A DNA stretch of 64,000 bases from Microbulbifer bruguierae (GTDB lineage Bacteria > Pseudomonadota > Gammaproteobacteria > Pseudomonadales > Cellvibrionaceae). A model generated the notes under the pieces. The model was given only the letters and a program-made list of their open reading frames with translations. It was not told the origin of the DNA and ran no database searches. The DNA is taken from NCBI RefSeq assembly GCF_029869925.1, contig NZ_CP118605.1:1364001-1428000 (forward strand), given 5' to 3'. The translations under genes and the position numbers were made by a program. Position 1 is the stretch's first letter, and every line of letters begins with the position of its first letter. Below, piece by piece: positions 47,341 to 55,743 of the stretch.

Positions 47341-47505
47341 ATAGCCGGAGAAGTTTTGTGTGATACACCCGGCATTTACAGGTGTAATACGCTCACAAAT
47401 ACGGGAAAGACAGGAAATAAGTTCTCTGAAACGCCAATTGGTCAAGGAATCTTCACAAAAAAGGGGTAAACTGCGCCGCAAAACTAAAAAAGGGGAGCCT
47501 CACCT

Positions 47506-48276
47506 ATGAAAAAACTCACTCTGGCCATTTGCACCGCCCTGGCCTCCACTGCAGCCAGCGCCGACACCATCCTCGGCCTTGATGCCACTGCCGGTATGTG
47601 GAAGCCCGCATACAGCGGCCTGGTTGGCGCCGCGAATGTAGACGCGGATGATTTCGGCTTTGCCGAAGACAACGCCACCTTTCTGCAGGTTGCACTGGAG
47701 CACCCGATCCCGCTGATCCCGAACATCATGGTCGCGCACAGCAAGATCGAAACCAACGGTGTTGCCAACCTGAGCCAGAACGTAGAGTTCGGTGGTGAAA
47801 CCTTTATCGCCAATCAGGATATCAGCGCAAACCTGACCCTGACCCACACCGATGCCACCCTGTACTACGAGATTCTCGACAACTGGGTGAACCTGGACCT
47901 GGGCCTGACTGCCCGCCAGTACGACGGTTATTTTGAGGCGGCAAACGACTACTCAAGCCCAGACGTGGTTGGCGCCATTCCTGCCACCTCCGAAACCCTA
48001 GAACTCTCTGGTGTACTGCCGATGGTCTACGGCATGGTCCGCTTCGACCTGCCCTTCACTGGCTGGTCCATCATCGCCCAGGGTAACGGCACCAGCTATA
48101 ACGGCGACAGCCACACCGACGTCACCGCCAAAATTCGCTGGGATTTCGTTCCTGCACTGGATTTCGCTGTGGAAGCCGGTTACCGCGCTATGACTCTGGA
48201 CGTACAGGAGCTGGACGTCCTGGAAAGCGACCTGGACATCAAAGGCCCCTACCTTGGCCTGAGCCTGCACCTGTAA
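47506..48276 (+). CDS. TIGR04219-type outer membrane beta-barrel protein
   Basis: 256 residues with a signal peptide MKKLTLAICTALASTAASA, then alternating amphipathic strands ending in an aromatic/hydrophobic C-terminus (GPYLGLSLHL), as in small outer-membrane barrels. The start ADTILGLDATAGMWKPAYSG is characteristic of the TIGR04219 family found in marine gammaproteobacteria. Function unknown. The ATG at 47506 follows GGGGAG. It is monocistronic, ended by the bidirectional terminator before aroC. Confidence 0.82.
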   Translation: MKKLTLAICTALASTAASADTILGLDATAGMWKPAYSGLVGAANVDADDFGFAEDNATFLQVALEHPIPLIPNIMVAHSKIETNGVANLSQNVEFGGETFIANQDISANLTLTHTDATLYYEILDNWVNLDLGLTARQYDGYFEAANDYSSPDVVGAIPATSETLELSGVLPMVYGMVRFDLPFTGWSIIAQGNGTSYNGDSHTDVTAKIRWDFVPALDFAVEAGYRAMTLDVQELDVLESDLDIKGPYLGLSLHL

Positions 48277-48296
48277 GTATCAGGCACGCAGCGAAT

Positions 48297-48333
48297 AAAA
48301 AAGGCGGAGCGTTTTCAGCGCTCCGCCTTTTTT
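48297..48333. terminator. Bidirectional terminator between the barrel gene and aroC
   Basis: GGCGGAGCG and CGCTCCGCC pair around a seven-base loop; the stem is flanked by an A-run on the left and a T-run on the right, so it can terminate both the plus-strand barrel gene and minus-strand aroC. Confidence 0.93.
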
Positions 48334-48367
48334 ATTGCGTTGGCATTGAGGGGTGAATACCCGTAAG

Positions 48368-49468
48368 TCAGCCCGCGTCGCCCGCGGGAATCCTCAAACC
48401 AAACGCCACATCGCCGTTCTGCCCCCGCTGGCGCAATACGTGATCCATCAACACCAGCGCCATCATCGCCTCGGCAATCGGGGTCGCACGGATACCGACA
48501 CAGGGGTCATGGCGACCGGTAGTCACCACCTCGATGGGATTGCCGTTGATATCCAGACTGCGGCCGGGAATCCTCAGACTGGAAGTGGGCTTGAGTGCGA
48601 TATGCGCGATCAGCTCCTGGCCACTGGAAATCCCCCCCAATACGCCACCGGCGTTGTTGGACTGGAACCCCTCCACAGTAATTTCATCCCGGTGCTCGGT
48701 GCCTTTCTGCTCCACCGAAGCAAAACCGGCCCCGATCTCCACGCCTTTCACCGCATTGATGCTCATCAGGGCATGTGCCAGATCCGCATCCAGGCGATCA
48801 AAGATCGGCTCGCCAAGACCAGCGGGAACACCACTGGCATGCACGGAAATACGCGCACCGATGGAGTCGCCTTCCTTGATCAGGGCCTGCATGTACTCTT
48901 CCATCTCCGGCACCTTGTCGGCATCCGGGCAGAAAAAGGGGTTTTCACTGACCTGGGACCAGTCGAGCTTTTCCACCTTGATAGGTCCGAGCTGGGACAG
49001 GTAACCGCGCACTTCGATACCCAGCTGCTGCTTCAGCCACTTTTTCGCGATTGCCCCTGCCGCCACGCGCATGGCGGTTTCCCGTGCAGAAGAGCGGCCG
49101 CCACCGCGGTAGTCCCGCAGACCGTACTTGGCCCAGTAGGTGTAATCCGCGTGGGCCGGGCGGATCTGCTCGGCAATATTGGCGTAGTCTTTAGAGCGCT
49201 GATCGGTGTTTTCGATCAGCAGGCCGATGGGCGTGCCGGTGGTTTTACCTTCAAAAACACCGGACAAAATTTTCACTTCATCGGCTTCGCGACGCTGAGT
49301 GGTATAGCGCGAGGTGCCCGGCTTGCGGCGATCCAGCTCCAGCTGGATTTCTTCGGCGGAAATTTCAAGCCCGGGAGGGCAGCCGTCAACGATACAGCCC
49401 AGTGCAGGGCCATGACTCTCACCAAAAGTGGTGACACAGAACAGCTTGCCAAAAGTGTTGCCCGACAT
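48368..49468 (-). CDS. aroC: Chorismate synthase
   Basis: Last step of the shikimate pathway, reduced-FMN dependent. 366 residues; N-terminal [20 protein letters not shown] with the catalytic His, [20 protein letters not shown], and C-terminal [17 protein letters not shown]. Residues 10-30 and the three family signatures are intact. It lies 283 bp from prmB; the palindromic repeat copy B lies between them. Confidence 0.97.
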   Translation of the reverse strand: MSGNTFGKLFCVTTFGESHGPALGCIVDGCPPGLEISAEEIQLELDRRKPGTSRYTTQRREADEVKILSGVFEGKTTGTPIGLLIENTDQRSKDYANIAEQIRPAHADYTYWAKYGLRDYRGGGRSSARETAMRVAAGAIAKKWLKQQLGIEVRGYLSQLGPIKVEKLDWSQVSENPFFCPDADKVPEMEEYMQALIKEGDSIGARISVHASGVPAGLGEPIFDRLDADLAHALMSINAVKGVEIGAGFASVEQKGTEHRDEITVEGFQSNNAGGVLGGISSGQELIAHIALKPTSSLRIPGRSLDINGNPIEVVTTGRHDPCVGIRATPIAEAMMALVLMDHVLRQRGQNGDVAFGLRIPAGDAG

Positions 49469-49607
49469 ACCCGGTATTCCCTACCCCAGTGAATTATTCG
49501 ATGAAAGCGGCGCATTATAGAGGATTCCGCCGCTGTCGACTCGGTGAATTATCTTGTTATCAGTGGTGTTTGCTTAATTGTACTTTGCACAATGCGCTTG
49601 GGGCGAA

Positions 49608-49721
49608 GGTGACGATAGCGGGTGGGGCTTTGTGAAACCTTCACCGCCATGGATGGCGGTGCAGAGCCCCCAGGGATGGGTGCACGGCGTGTTTCACAAA
49701 GCCCCACCCGCTAGCGTTACC
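49608..49721. repeat. Intergenic palindromic repeat element, copy B
   Basis: About 114 bp. The 31-bp terminal arms begin GGT(G/A)ACG and share TAGCGGGTGGGGCTTTG, pairing with two mismatches. An inner hairpin has arms CACCGCCAT and ATGGCGGTG (49642-49661). The core GCAGAGCCCCCAGGGAT is identical to copy A. It sits between the aroC start and the prmB stop. Confidence 0.92.
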
Positions 49722-49751
49722 GCCACCAAGCCTTGCTGGAGAAGCAGGCTT

Positions 49752-50681
49752 TCAGCCACCCGCGCTCTCAAAAAACTCCCGACAAGCCAATAGATCTTCA
49801 CGGCTCAAAACAAACACCCCGTGTCCGCCGTCCTCCAGCTCCGGCCACATAAACGGCACCCGGGGGTAGGCGTCTTCCAGTGCTTCCCAGCTATTTCCGA
49901 CCTCGCATACCAGAATGCCCTCCGGCTGCAGATAGTTCGGAGCTTCCAGCAACAGCCGGCGGGTGAAGTCCAGGCCGTCATCCCCTGAACCCAGCGCCAG
50001 CCCGGGTTCCGCATGATACTCCGCCGGCATTTCCGCCAGATCCCGTGCATCCACATAGGGGGGATTACTGACAATCAGGTCGTAGCTACAGCCCTCCAGG
50101 CCCGCAAACAGATCCGACTGCACCGCGCGCACCTCCTCGTTCAGGTGGTGGCGGTTGATATTGATCTGGGCCACCTCGATGGCATCTGCGGAAATATCAC
50201 TGACATCCACCCGGGCACCAGGAAAAGTCTCCGCGCAGGCAATGCCGATACAGCCACTGCCGCAACACAGATCCAGGATCGCCAGCGGCTCCCGCGGCAG
50301 CCAGGGCTCAAAATTTTGCCGGATCAGCTCACCGATGGGTGAACGCGGCACCAGCACCCGCTCGTCCACATAGAATGGAAGGTCACAGAACCACGCTTCG
50401 TTGGTGATATAAGGGGCGGGCACACGCTGATTGACACGCTTTTCCAGCGCGGCCATCACCTCACGGCGCTCCTCCATGGTCAGGCGGGCGGCGAGAATCT
50501 CCGGCTTGCTGTCCACCGGCAGATGCAGCGCGTGCGTGACCAGCAGGACGGCTTCATCCCAGGCGTTGTCGGTGCCATGGCCAAACCAGAGCTCGCTCTC
50601 GTTAAAGCGACTGGCTCCCCAGCGGACGTAGTCCAAAACTGTGCACAACTCATGCAAATTGGACTCACGTTTCTCTATCAT
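49752..50681 (-). CDS. prmB: Ribosomal protein uL3 N5-glutamine methyltransferase
   Basis: SAM-dependent methyltransferase modifying a glutamine in ribosomal protein L3. 309 residues; helical N-terminal domain to ~115, then SAM motif LAILDLCCGSGCIGIACA and the glutamine-recognition NPPY in YDLIVSNPPYVDARDL. The RVPAPYITNEAWFCDLPFYV segment fits PrmB rather than PrmC. Divergent from folE with about 190 bp between starts. Confidence 0.93.
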   Translation of the reverse strand: MIEKRESNLHELCTVLDYVRWGASRFNESELWFGHGTDNAWDEAVLLVTHALHLPVDSKPEILAARLTMEERREVMAALEKRVNQRVPAPYITNEAWFCDLPFYVDERVLVPRSPIGELIRQNFEPWLPREPLAILDLCCGSGCIGIACAETFPGARVDVSDISADAIEVAQININRHHLNEEVRAVQSDLFAGLEGCSYDLIVSNPPYVDARDLAEMPAEYHAEPGLALGSGDDGLDFTRRLLLEAPNYLQPEGILVCEVGNSWEALEDAYPRVPFMWPELEDGGHGVFVLSREDLLACREFFESAGG

Positions 50682-50873
50682 TGCGGATATTCCTCAAATT
50701 TTGTCGCTTTACTCGCGCTCAACAAAGGCTTAGGGTAGCGCACCCTCTGGATCCCCGGACCGGGTTCCTGTATATGGCAGCACCCACCGGCACACACACC
50801 GGTGATCGAACGCCCAACTTTTTGCGTATCGCGGAGTAATACGCACAGCGGGCGAGACGTTGGAAGCATACTG

Positions 50874-51413
50874 ATGAAAGAACACTACGCACACATCATC
50901 GAAGCCATCGGCGAAGACATTAATCGCCCGGGCCTGAAGGACACACCGCTGCGCGCCGCCAAGGCCATGCAGTACCTGACCCGCGGCTACCAGCAGACCG
51001 TGGAAGAAGTGGTCAACGAAGCCCTGTTCCCTTCTGATTGCAGCGAGATGGTGCTGGTAAAAGACATCGAACTCTACTCCCTGTGCGAACACCACCTGCT
51101 GCCGTTTATCGGCAAGGCTCACGTTGCCTATATTCCCGATGGCAAGGTTCTGGGGCTGTCCAAGGTGGCGCGCATTGTAGACATGTTTGCCCGCCGTTTG
51201 CAGATTCAGGAACAACTGACGGTAGAAATTGCGCAGACCATTGAGCGTGTGACCGGTGCCGCCGGTGTTGGCGTCATCATTGAAGCCAAACATATGTGCA
51301 TGATGATGCGCGGTGTAGAAAAGCAGAATTCGGTGATGAAGACCTCCGCCATGCTGGGTTCATTCCGCAGCCAGCAGGCCACCCGCAATGAATTCCTGTC
51401 TCTGATTCGCTAA
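50874..51413 (+). CDS. folE: GTP cyclohydrolase I
   Basis: First committed step to tetrahydrofolate and pterins: GTP to dihydroneopterin triphosphate. 179 residues. Zinc ligands are the Cys and His of [12 protein letters not shown] and the later Cys of [17 protein letters not shown]. The start is ATG 50874 (MKEHYAHI) with GGAAG nine bases upstream; the frame open to 50802 is unlikely. It is followed after 21 bp by the tautomerase-family gene, with GGAGAG before that ATG. Confidence 0.95.
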   Translation: MKEHYAHIIEAIGEDINRPGLKDTPLRAAKAMQYLTRGYQQTVEEVVNEALFPSDCSEMVLVKDIELYSLCEHHLLPFIGKAHVAYIPDGKVLGLSKVARIVDMFARRLQIQEQLTVEIAQTIERVTGAAGVGVIIEAKHMCMMMRGVEKQNSVMKTSAMLGSFRSQQATRNEFLSLIR

Positions 51414-51434
51414 TCACCCGAGGAGAGTCCGGCG

Positions 51435-51791
51435 ATGCCACATCTGGTAATCGAGTATTCGCAGAAACTGGAAGAAATGCTTTCCATTCCTGCACTGGTC
51501 AGCAGTGGCCAGCAGGCCATGAGCGAATCCGGGCTCTTCAACCCCAGCGCGATCAAAACCCGTGCCCTGCCCTATCAGGATTTTGTGCTCGGCAAAAACC
51601 ACGAAGGCGCAAGCGATCTGTTTATTCACGCAGAGGTACGCATTCTCGAAGGCCGTACCACTGAGCAGAAAGAAGCCCTGAGCGCAGCCATTTTCAATTG
51701 CCTGTGCGAAGCGGCGCCGGAAGTACCAGAAATTTCTGTGGAAGTGCGGGAGATGGAAAAAGCCAGCTACTCGAAGCGGGTGCCGTTTTAA
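51435..51791 (+). CDS. 5-carboxymethyl-2-hydroxymuconate isomerase-like tautomerase protein
   Basis: 118 residues of the CHMI/HpaF family in the tautomerase superfamily. Pro2 (MPHLVIEYS) would become the N-terminal catalytic proline after Met removal. HAEVRILEGRTTEQKEALS and the ending EVREMEKASYSKR are typical. No homoprotocatechuate degradation genes are nearby; instead it is in a likely operon with folE (21 bp). Many CHMI-like genes occur away from aromatic pathways and their real substrates are unknown. Confidence 0.83.
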   Translation: MPHLVIEYSQKLEEMLSIPALVSSGQQAMSESGLFNPSAIKTRALPYQDFVLGKNHEGASDLFIHAEVRILEGRTTEQKEALSAAIFNCLCEAAPEVPEISVEVREMEKASYSKRVPF

Positions 51792-51827
51792 TCTCCTCTT
51801 AATCTCCTCCAGCGGATACTGCCACCC

Positions 51828-52682
51828 TTAATTCAGGAAGGGCAAAAACCACTGTGCAACAGCCTCCGCACTGTCTTCCATGTGCAGATGATGGCCGCCG
51901 GGAAATTCACGGATTTCGATATTCGGGTACTGTTCTGCCAGGGGACGAATACGCTCGATCATCCCCTGAATACCGGACTTCCCCAACGCCAGCCGAATCG
52001 GCATGGTGGCACGGGCGAGGAACGCCTTTACCTGGGCTTCATTCAATTTTGCCAGTGAACTGGCCAGCAACTGCGGATCGTTGCTCCAGGTATACCCGCC
52101 CTCACAACTGCGCACACCGCGCTCTACCAGTCGCCACGCCGCATCGTCACTGAGCTTGAACAATCCGTTTTTGCGCGCCACAGCGGCAACCTCCAACGAA
52201 TCGAACACCTTGGTTCGGCGGTTGCGATAACGGGCACGCTGTTCGAGCCCCCTGCGCAGGGTTTCCGGAGCTTCATCGTCCGCTGCCGGCGGTGGCACCA
52301 GACCATCGATCAGCGCCAGCTGGCGCACTCGTTCGGGGAAGGTGGCGGCGGTAATGGTGGCAATCACCGCGCCGCGAGAATGGGCGAGCATGGAAAAATG
52401 CTCCCAGCCAAGCGCATCCGCCATCCCCAGCACATCTTCAATCTCGGTCCAGACCGTGTAATTGGCGTCCTGGTGGCGGTGGTAACTCTGACCGTGCCCT
52501 GCGAGATCCACCGCCACCAGATTGAGATTGGCAAGATGCGGCGCCATGGCATCAAAGCTGGCACAGTTATCCAGCCAGCCGTGCAGCGCCAGCACAGGGA
52601 CACCTTCGGGGTTGCCCCACTGGCGTGCGGCGATGGTATTGCCCTGAACATCCAGGCTGATTTCGCGGGGAGAATAATGCAT
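51828..52682 (-). CDS. Alpha/beta hydrolase
   Basis: 284-residue alpha/beta-hydrolase fold enzyme. The oxyanion region is VLALHGWLDNCASFDAM, the nucleophile elbow ends LAHSRGAVIATITAA (Ser in SRG), and the catalytic His is in FPGGHHLHMEDS near the end. It resembles epoxide hydrolase- and esterase-like members; the substrate is unknown. ATG 52682 (MHYSPREI) is my start; a TTG at 52706 is possible. Last gene of a likely gpsA-DUF4389-DUF4389-sixA-hydrolase run. Confidence 0.83.
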   Translation of the reverse strand: MHYSPREISLDVQGNTIAARQWGNPEGVPVLALHGWLDNCASFDAMAPHLANLNLVAVDLAGHGQSYHRHQDANYTVWTEIEDVLGMADALGWEHFSMLAHSRGAVIATITAATFPERVRQLALIDGLVPPPAADDEAPETLRRGLEQRARYRNRRTKVFDSLEVAAVARKNGLFKLSDDAAWRLVERGVRSCEGGYTWSNDPQLLASSLAKLNEAQVKAFLARATMPIRLALGKSGIQGMIERIRPLAEQYPNIEIREFPGGHHLHMEDSAEAVAQWFLPFLN

Positions 52683-52792
52683 GGAAAACAACGATGGCCG
52701 ATTCAAACTGCCATGCTGACAGCGGCTCTATGCAACCGCAATGGCCGCAGGCGACAAGGCTCATGGCCTCAGCTGTATCCGCCGAAGCAGGT

Positions 52793-53251
52793 TCACGGCT
52801 TGTGTTGCAGCCACTCCAGCTCGGCGCAATCCCGCGCCCATACATCGGCAGAAAGACACGCGAGGCTGGAGGTGCCCATGGAGTATTCATTGCCGCTACC
52901 ACAAAGCCCGTTGATCAGGCTCCCCACCAGCGGCTGGTGGCTGACCAGTAGCAGCGGAAAACGCTCCTCCTCGACTTCAGCCAGGGCATCCAGCAATTCG
53001 CTTACCGGCGTGTCGCCAACCAGCACCTCCTGAAACTCCACCGGCAGATCAAAGGCTTCCGCAACGATCTTGGCAGTCTGGCGTGTGCGTACAAACGGAC
53101 TCGCCCAGATAGTCCTGACCTGTGCCAACTCGGATGCCCGTTCCTTGCACACTGCCGCCACATCCATGCGCCCCCTGTCGGTCAGCTCACGGGTTTCATC
53201 ACTTTTACTGTAGGGCTCAGCCTTTCCGTGGCGTAATACGAACAACAGCAC
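52793..53251 (-). CDS. sixA: Phosphohistidine phosphatase SixA
   Basis: 152-residue histidine-phosphatase-superfamily enzyme. The RHG motif with nucleophile His8 (LLFVLRHGKAEPY) and the second His in LLLVSHQPLVGSLI are both present. SixA removes phosphate from phosphohistidine, in Escherichia coli from ArcB and the nitrogen PTS protein. It starts 39 bp after the long DUF4389 gene, in the gpsA cluster. Confidence 0.9.
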   Translation of the reverse strand: MLLFVLRHGKAEPYSKSDETRELTDRGRMDVAAVCKERASELAQVRTIWASPFVRTRQTAKIVAEAFDLPVEFQEVLVGDTPVSELLDALAEVEEERFPLLLVSHQPLVGSLINGLCGSGNEYSMGTSSLACLSADVWARDCAELEWLQHKP

Positions 53252-53290
53252 AGGGTTCTCCCATCAAAATACGGACGGTGAATCGACGGC

Positions 53291-53980
53291 TTATTTATCG
53301 CCGGTACTTTTTTCGGTAGAACTTTCACCGCGCACGGTTTCTGTACTTTCGACGGCACTATCTGCGCCCAGCTCGATAACGGTTTCCTCTTCCGCCTCAG
53401 CGGTTTTGCGGGATTTTTTGGATTTCCGGTTCGCTCTGGGCTTGGTCTCTTTTGGTGTTTCCTGCGTCTCACCTAGATCTGCAGAGGTTTCCTGGGCCGG
53501 TTCCTCTTTTAAATCGACTTCCGGCGCGGGCTCGATGGCGGATTCGGTGTTGCCTTCGGCTTTCGCAGCCGGCTGTGGCGGACGCTCGGGTTCCAGCAGC
53601 TCCGCTTCCGCCTCAGCCACATCGTCTTCCGGGTTCAGGTCGGCGCTGATAATCTCGCCATCCACTTCCTCGGCACTTTCATAGGAGGAAAGGTCTTCCT
53701 CTTCCGATTCCGGCCACTCGGAAAAGGGAAAAGGCTTCTCTTCGGAGTTGTAGATCAGGAACTGGAGGGTCTGATAGATGTAGGAGGCAATCTGGTCACC
53801 CAGCCGGCGTAGATTGTCGTTGGCACTGCCGCTGACTATCGCAAACAGGAATTGGGCAATAACAACTGCCAGCATCACAAAGGCGGCGACTTCCAGCAGT
53901 ACGGCAAACAGCACCATGTAGATCAGACGGATCCACTGGTTGGGCGAGGTCAGGTTTTGTTTCAATTCTTCATTGCTCAT
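53291..53980 (-). CDS. DUF4389 membrane protein with long acidic C-terminal tail
   Basis: 229 residues. The N-terminal ~90 form the DUF4389 domain, with a hydrophobic segment (LIYMVLFAVLLEVAAFVMLA) and the conserved block NDNLRRLGDQIASYIYQTLQ to EKPFPFSEWPES. After this comes a ~135-residue Glu/Ala/Pro-rich, probably disordered tail containing one basic patch (RANRKSKKSRK). The start is ATG 53980 (MSNEEL). It is a tandem paralogue of the next gene upstream. Function unknown. Confidence 0.82.
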   Translation of the reverse strand: MSNEELKQNLTSPNQWIRLIYMVLFAVLLEVAAFVMLAVVIAQFLFAIVSGSANDNLRRLGDQIASYIYQTLQFLIYNSEEKPFPFSEWPESEEEDLSSYESAEEVDGEIISADLNPEDDVAEAEAELLEPERPPQPAAKAEGNTESAIEPAPEVDLKEEPAQETSADLGETQETPKETKPRANRKSKKSRKTAEAEEETVIELGADSAVESTETVRGESSTEKSTGDK

Positions 53981-54073
53981 GGGGCGATCACCAGTCCGTT
54001 GTTGGGCACCACAAAAGGGAGTGGCCGGCAGCAAGCACCGGCGCGCGGGAAAACATTATAGTCCTGAATCAAA

Positions 54074-54352
54074 TCAGGACTCTGGCCATTCCGAAAATGG
54101 AAACGGCTTCTCTTCCGTGTTGTAAATCAGAAACTGCAGGGTTTGGTAAATATAGGATGCAATCTGGTTGCCGAGCCGGCGCAGATTGTCGTTAGGGCTG
54201 CCAGAAATAATCGCAAAAAGAAACTGCAGTGCGATGGTCGCCAGTATTACCACACCGGCCACTTCGAGCAGAAACACAAACAAAACCATAAATAGCAGGC
54301 GCAGCCAGTGGTCGCCTGAGGTCAGATTGCGTTTGAGGGTTTCATTATTCAT
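54074..54352 (-). CDS. Short DUF4389 membrane protein, tandem paralogue
   Basis: 92 residues, about three quarters identical to the first 92 residues of the longer DUF4389 protein (70 of 92 by my count), and stopping right after the shared FPFSEWPES. One long hydrophobic segment (~19-50). It starts 26 bp after gpsA. DUF4389 genes next to gpsA and sixA also occur in pseudomonads; the duplication seems a local feature. Confidence 0.82.
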   Translation of the reverse strand: MNNETLKRNLTSGDHWLRLLFMVLFVFLLEVAGVVILATIALQFLFAIISGSPNDNLRRLGNQIASYIYQTLQFLIYNTEEKPFPFSEWPES

Positions 54353-54378
54353 CGATAAGTCCGTTATTTTCAGTGTGC

Positions 54379-55428
54379 TCAGGGCTTGGCCGAGTAGGCC
54401 ACGTCAAACGTCTGCGCCCCGGACATCAGTTCGCGAATTACCTCAGGGATCGCGGTACCTTCGAATAATATGGCGTGAATCGCAGAAACCAAGGGCATGT
54501 AGACGTCCAATTCATCAGCTTTGGCCTTGATGAGACGAACGGTGTTCACCCCCTCCGCAACCTGGCCAATTTCCGCCACTGCCTGGTCCAGCTTCTTGCC
54601 CTTGCCCACCAGATAACCCACCCGGTAATTGCGGCTGAGATCCGAGGAGCAGGTCAGAATCAGGTCACCGACACCGGCAAGACCGATAAACGTCATGGGG
54701 TCCGCACCCACCGCTTCCGCGAAGCGCATCATCTCCGCCAGCGCACGGGTGATCAGCAGGCTGGTGGTGTTCTGTCCCCGCCCCAACGCCACCGCCATAC
54801 CAGTGACAATGGCATAGATATTCTTGAGTGCCCCGGCCAGCTCCACACCAAAGACATCGTTACTGGAGTAAACCCGGAAGGTCTCAGAGTGCAGCACTTT
54901 CTGAATGGAGCTGCAGAGCGCCTCGTCTTCGCTGGCGATAACGGTCGCGGTGTAGTGACCGGCGACGATTTCTTTCGCAAAGTTGGGGCCGCTCAGCACC
55001 CCCACGCGCATCCCGTCGGTTTCTTCCCGCAGGATATCGCTCATCAGGTGGAAACTGTCGTGCTCCACGCCCTTGGTAAGCGAGATAAGCATGGTGTCTG
55101 GCGCCAATAGAGGGGCGGTACGGTGCACCACTTCGCGAAACGACTGACTGGGGATGGCGACAAACACGATCTGGCAACCGCGCACCGCCTGCTCCAGGTC
55201 GCTGGTCACCAGCAGATCCGGGTGCAGGGCAACACCGGGCAGGTAGTACTGGTTTTCCCGCTGCGCCATGCAGGCGGCGGCGCGCTCGGGATCGCGCATC
55301 CACTGGCGGGTATCGTGGCCATTGCCGGCAACGATATTGGCAATCGCGGTGCCAAAACTACCGCCACCGAGAATGGCGATGGAATAACGGGATTCAGGGG
55401 CGCTCGAGGGTACGTCTCTCTGGGTCAT
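54379..55428 (-). CDS. gpsA: Glycerol-3-phosphate dehydrogenase [NAD(P)+]
   Basis: Makes sn-glycerol-3-phosphate for phospholipids from dihydroxyacetone phosphate. 349 residues; NAD-binding [18 protein letters not shown], the [13 protein letters not shown] motif with catalytic Lys, [20 protein letters not shown] with the second Lys, and [14 protein letters not shown]. The start is ATG 55428. Head of a minus-strand cluster; promoter-like sequences lie directly upstream. Confidence 0.96.
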   Translation of the reverse strand: MTQRDVPSSAPESRYSIAILGGGSFGTAIANIVAGNGHDTRQWMRDPERAAACMAQRENQYYLPGVALHPDLLVTSDLEQAVRGCQIVFVAIPSQSFREVVHRTAPLLAPDTMLISLTKGVEHDSFHLMSDILREETDGMRVGVLSGPNFAKEIVAGHYTATVIASEDEALCSSIQKVLHSETFRVYSSNDVFGVELAGALKNIYAIVTGMAVALGRGQNTTSLLITRALAEMMRFAEAVGADPMTFIGLAGVGDLILTCSSDLSRNYRVGYLVGKGKKLDQAVAEIGQVAEGVNTVRLIKAKADELDVYMPLVSAIHAILFEGTAIPEVIRELMSGAQTFDVAYSAKP

Positions 55429-55460
55429 AACGCTCTGTGATGTTTGCTTTACAGCAGGGG

Positions 55461-55489
55461 ATTATACGGAGCCGGCAACCGGTGCCCAA
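55461..55489 (-). promoter_or_regulatory. Putative gpsA promoter
   Basis: On the minus strand TTGGGC (55484-55489), a 17-bp spacer and a perfect TATAAT (55461-55466); transcription would start about 25 bp before gpsA. A second possible promoter, TTGGCA (55516-55521) with TATATC (55494-55499) 16 bp away, lies just upstream. Confidence 0.55.
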
Positions 55490-55702
55490 TGACGATATAA
55501 ATTTTTGTTCGTATTTGCCAAGTTTCCAGCGAATTAGCGTCTATTCCCCACCAATTCGCGTAAAAAACCGGCAACAGGAAATATAGCGCAGACTCTGGCA
55601 TTCAATGCAAGACCGTATCAGCCGTGCCAGACGCCGCACAAAATCGTGGTAACCAGCACCGGATGTATCTCGATACAGCTACCGGACGTACCGCGGAAGG
55701 CA

Positions 55703-55727
55703 TCCGGCCGGGCATCGCCCGGCCGGA
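55703..55727 (-). terminator. Hairpin after htpG
   Basis: TCCGGCCGGGC and GCCCGGCCGGA form a perfect eleven-pair GC stem with a three-base loop, 17 bp past the htpG stop. There is no T-run, but the stem is very stable. Confidence 0.6.
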
Positions 55728-55743
55728 AGAGACGAACCAGAAC

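Larger units (their letters stand above)
55429..55743. other. 315-bp region between gpsA and htpG
   Basis: Holds the gpsA promoter candidates at the left and the htpG 3' hairpin at the right. The middle (about 55530-55690) shows no gene, repeat or fold that I can support. Confidence 0.5.

Noticed and set aside
47484..47847. Minus-strand frames over the start of the TIGR04219 gene
   Set aside because: Antisense to a signal peptide and barrel with a clear ribosome-binding site; no similarity of their own.
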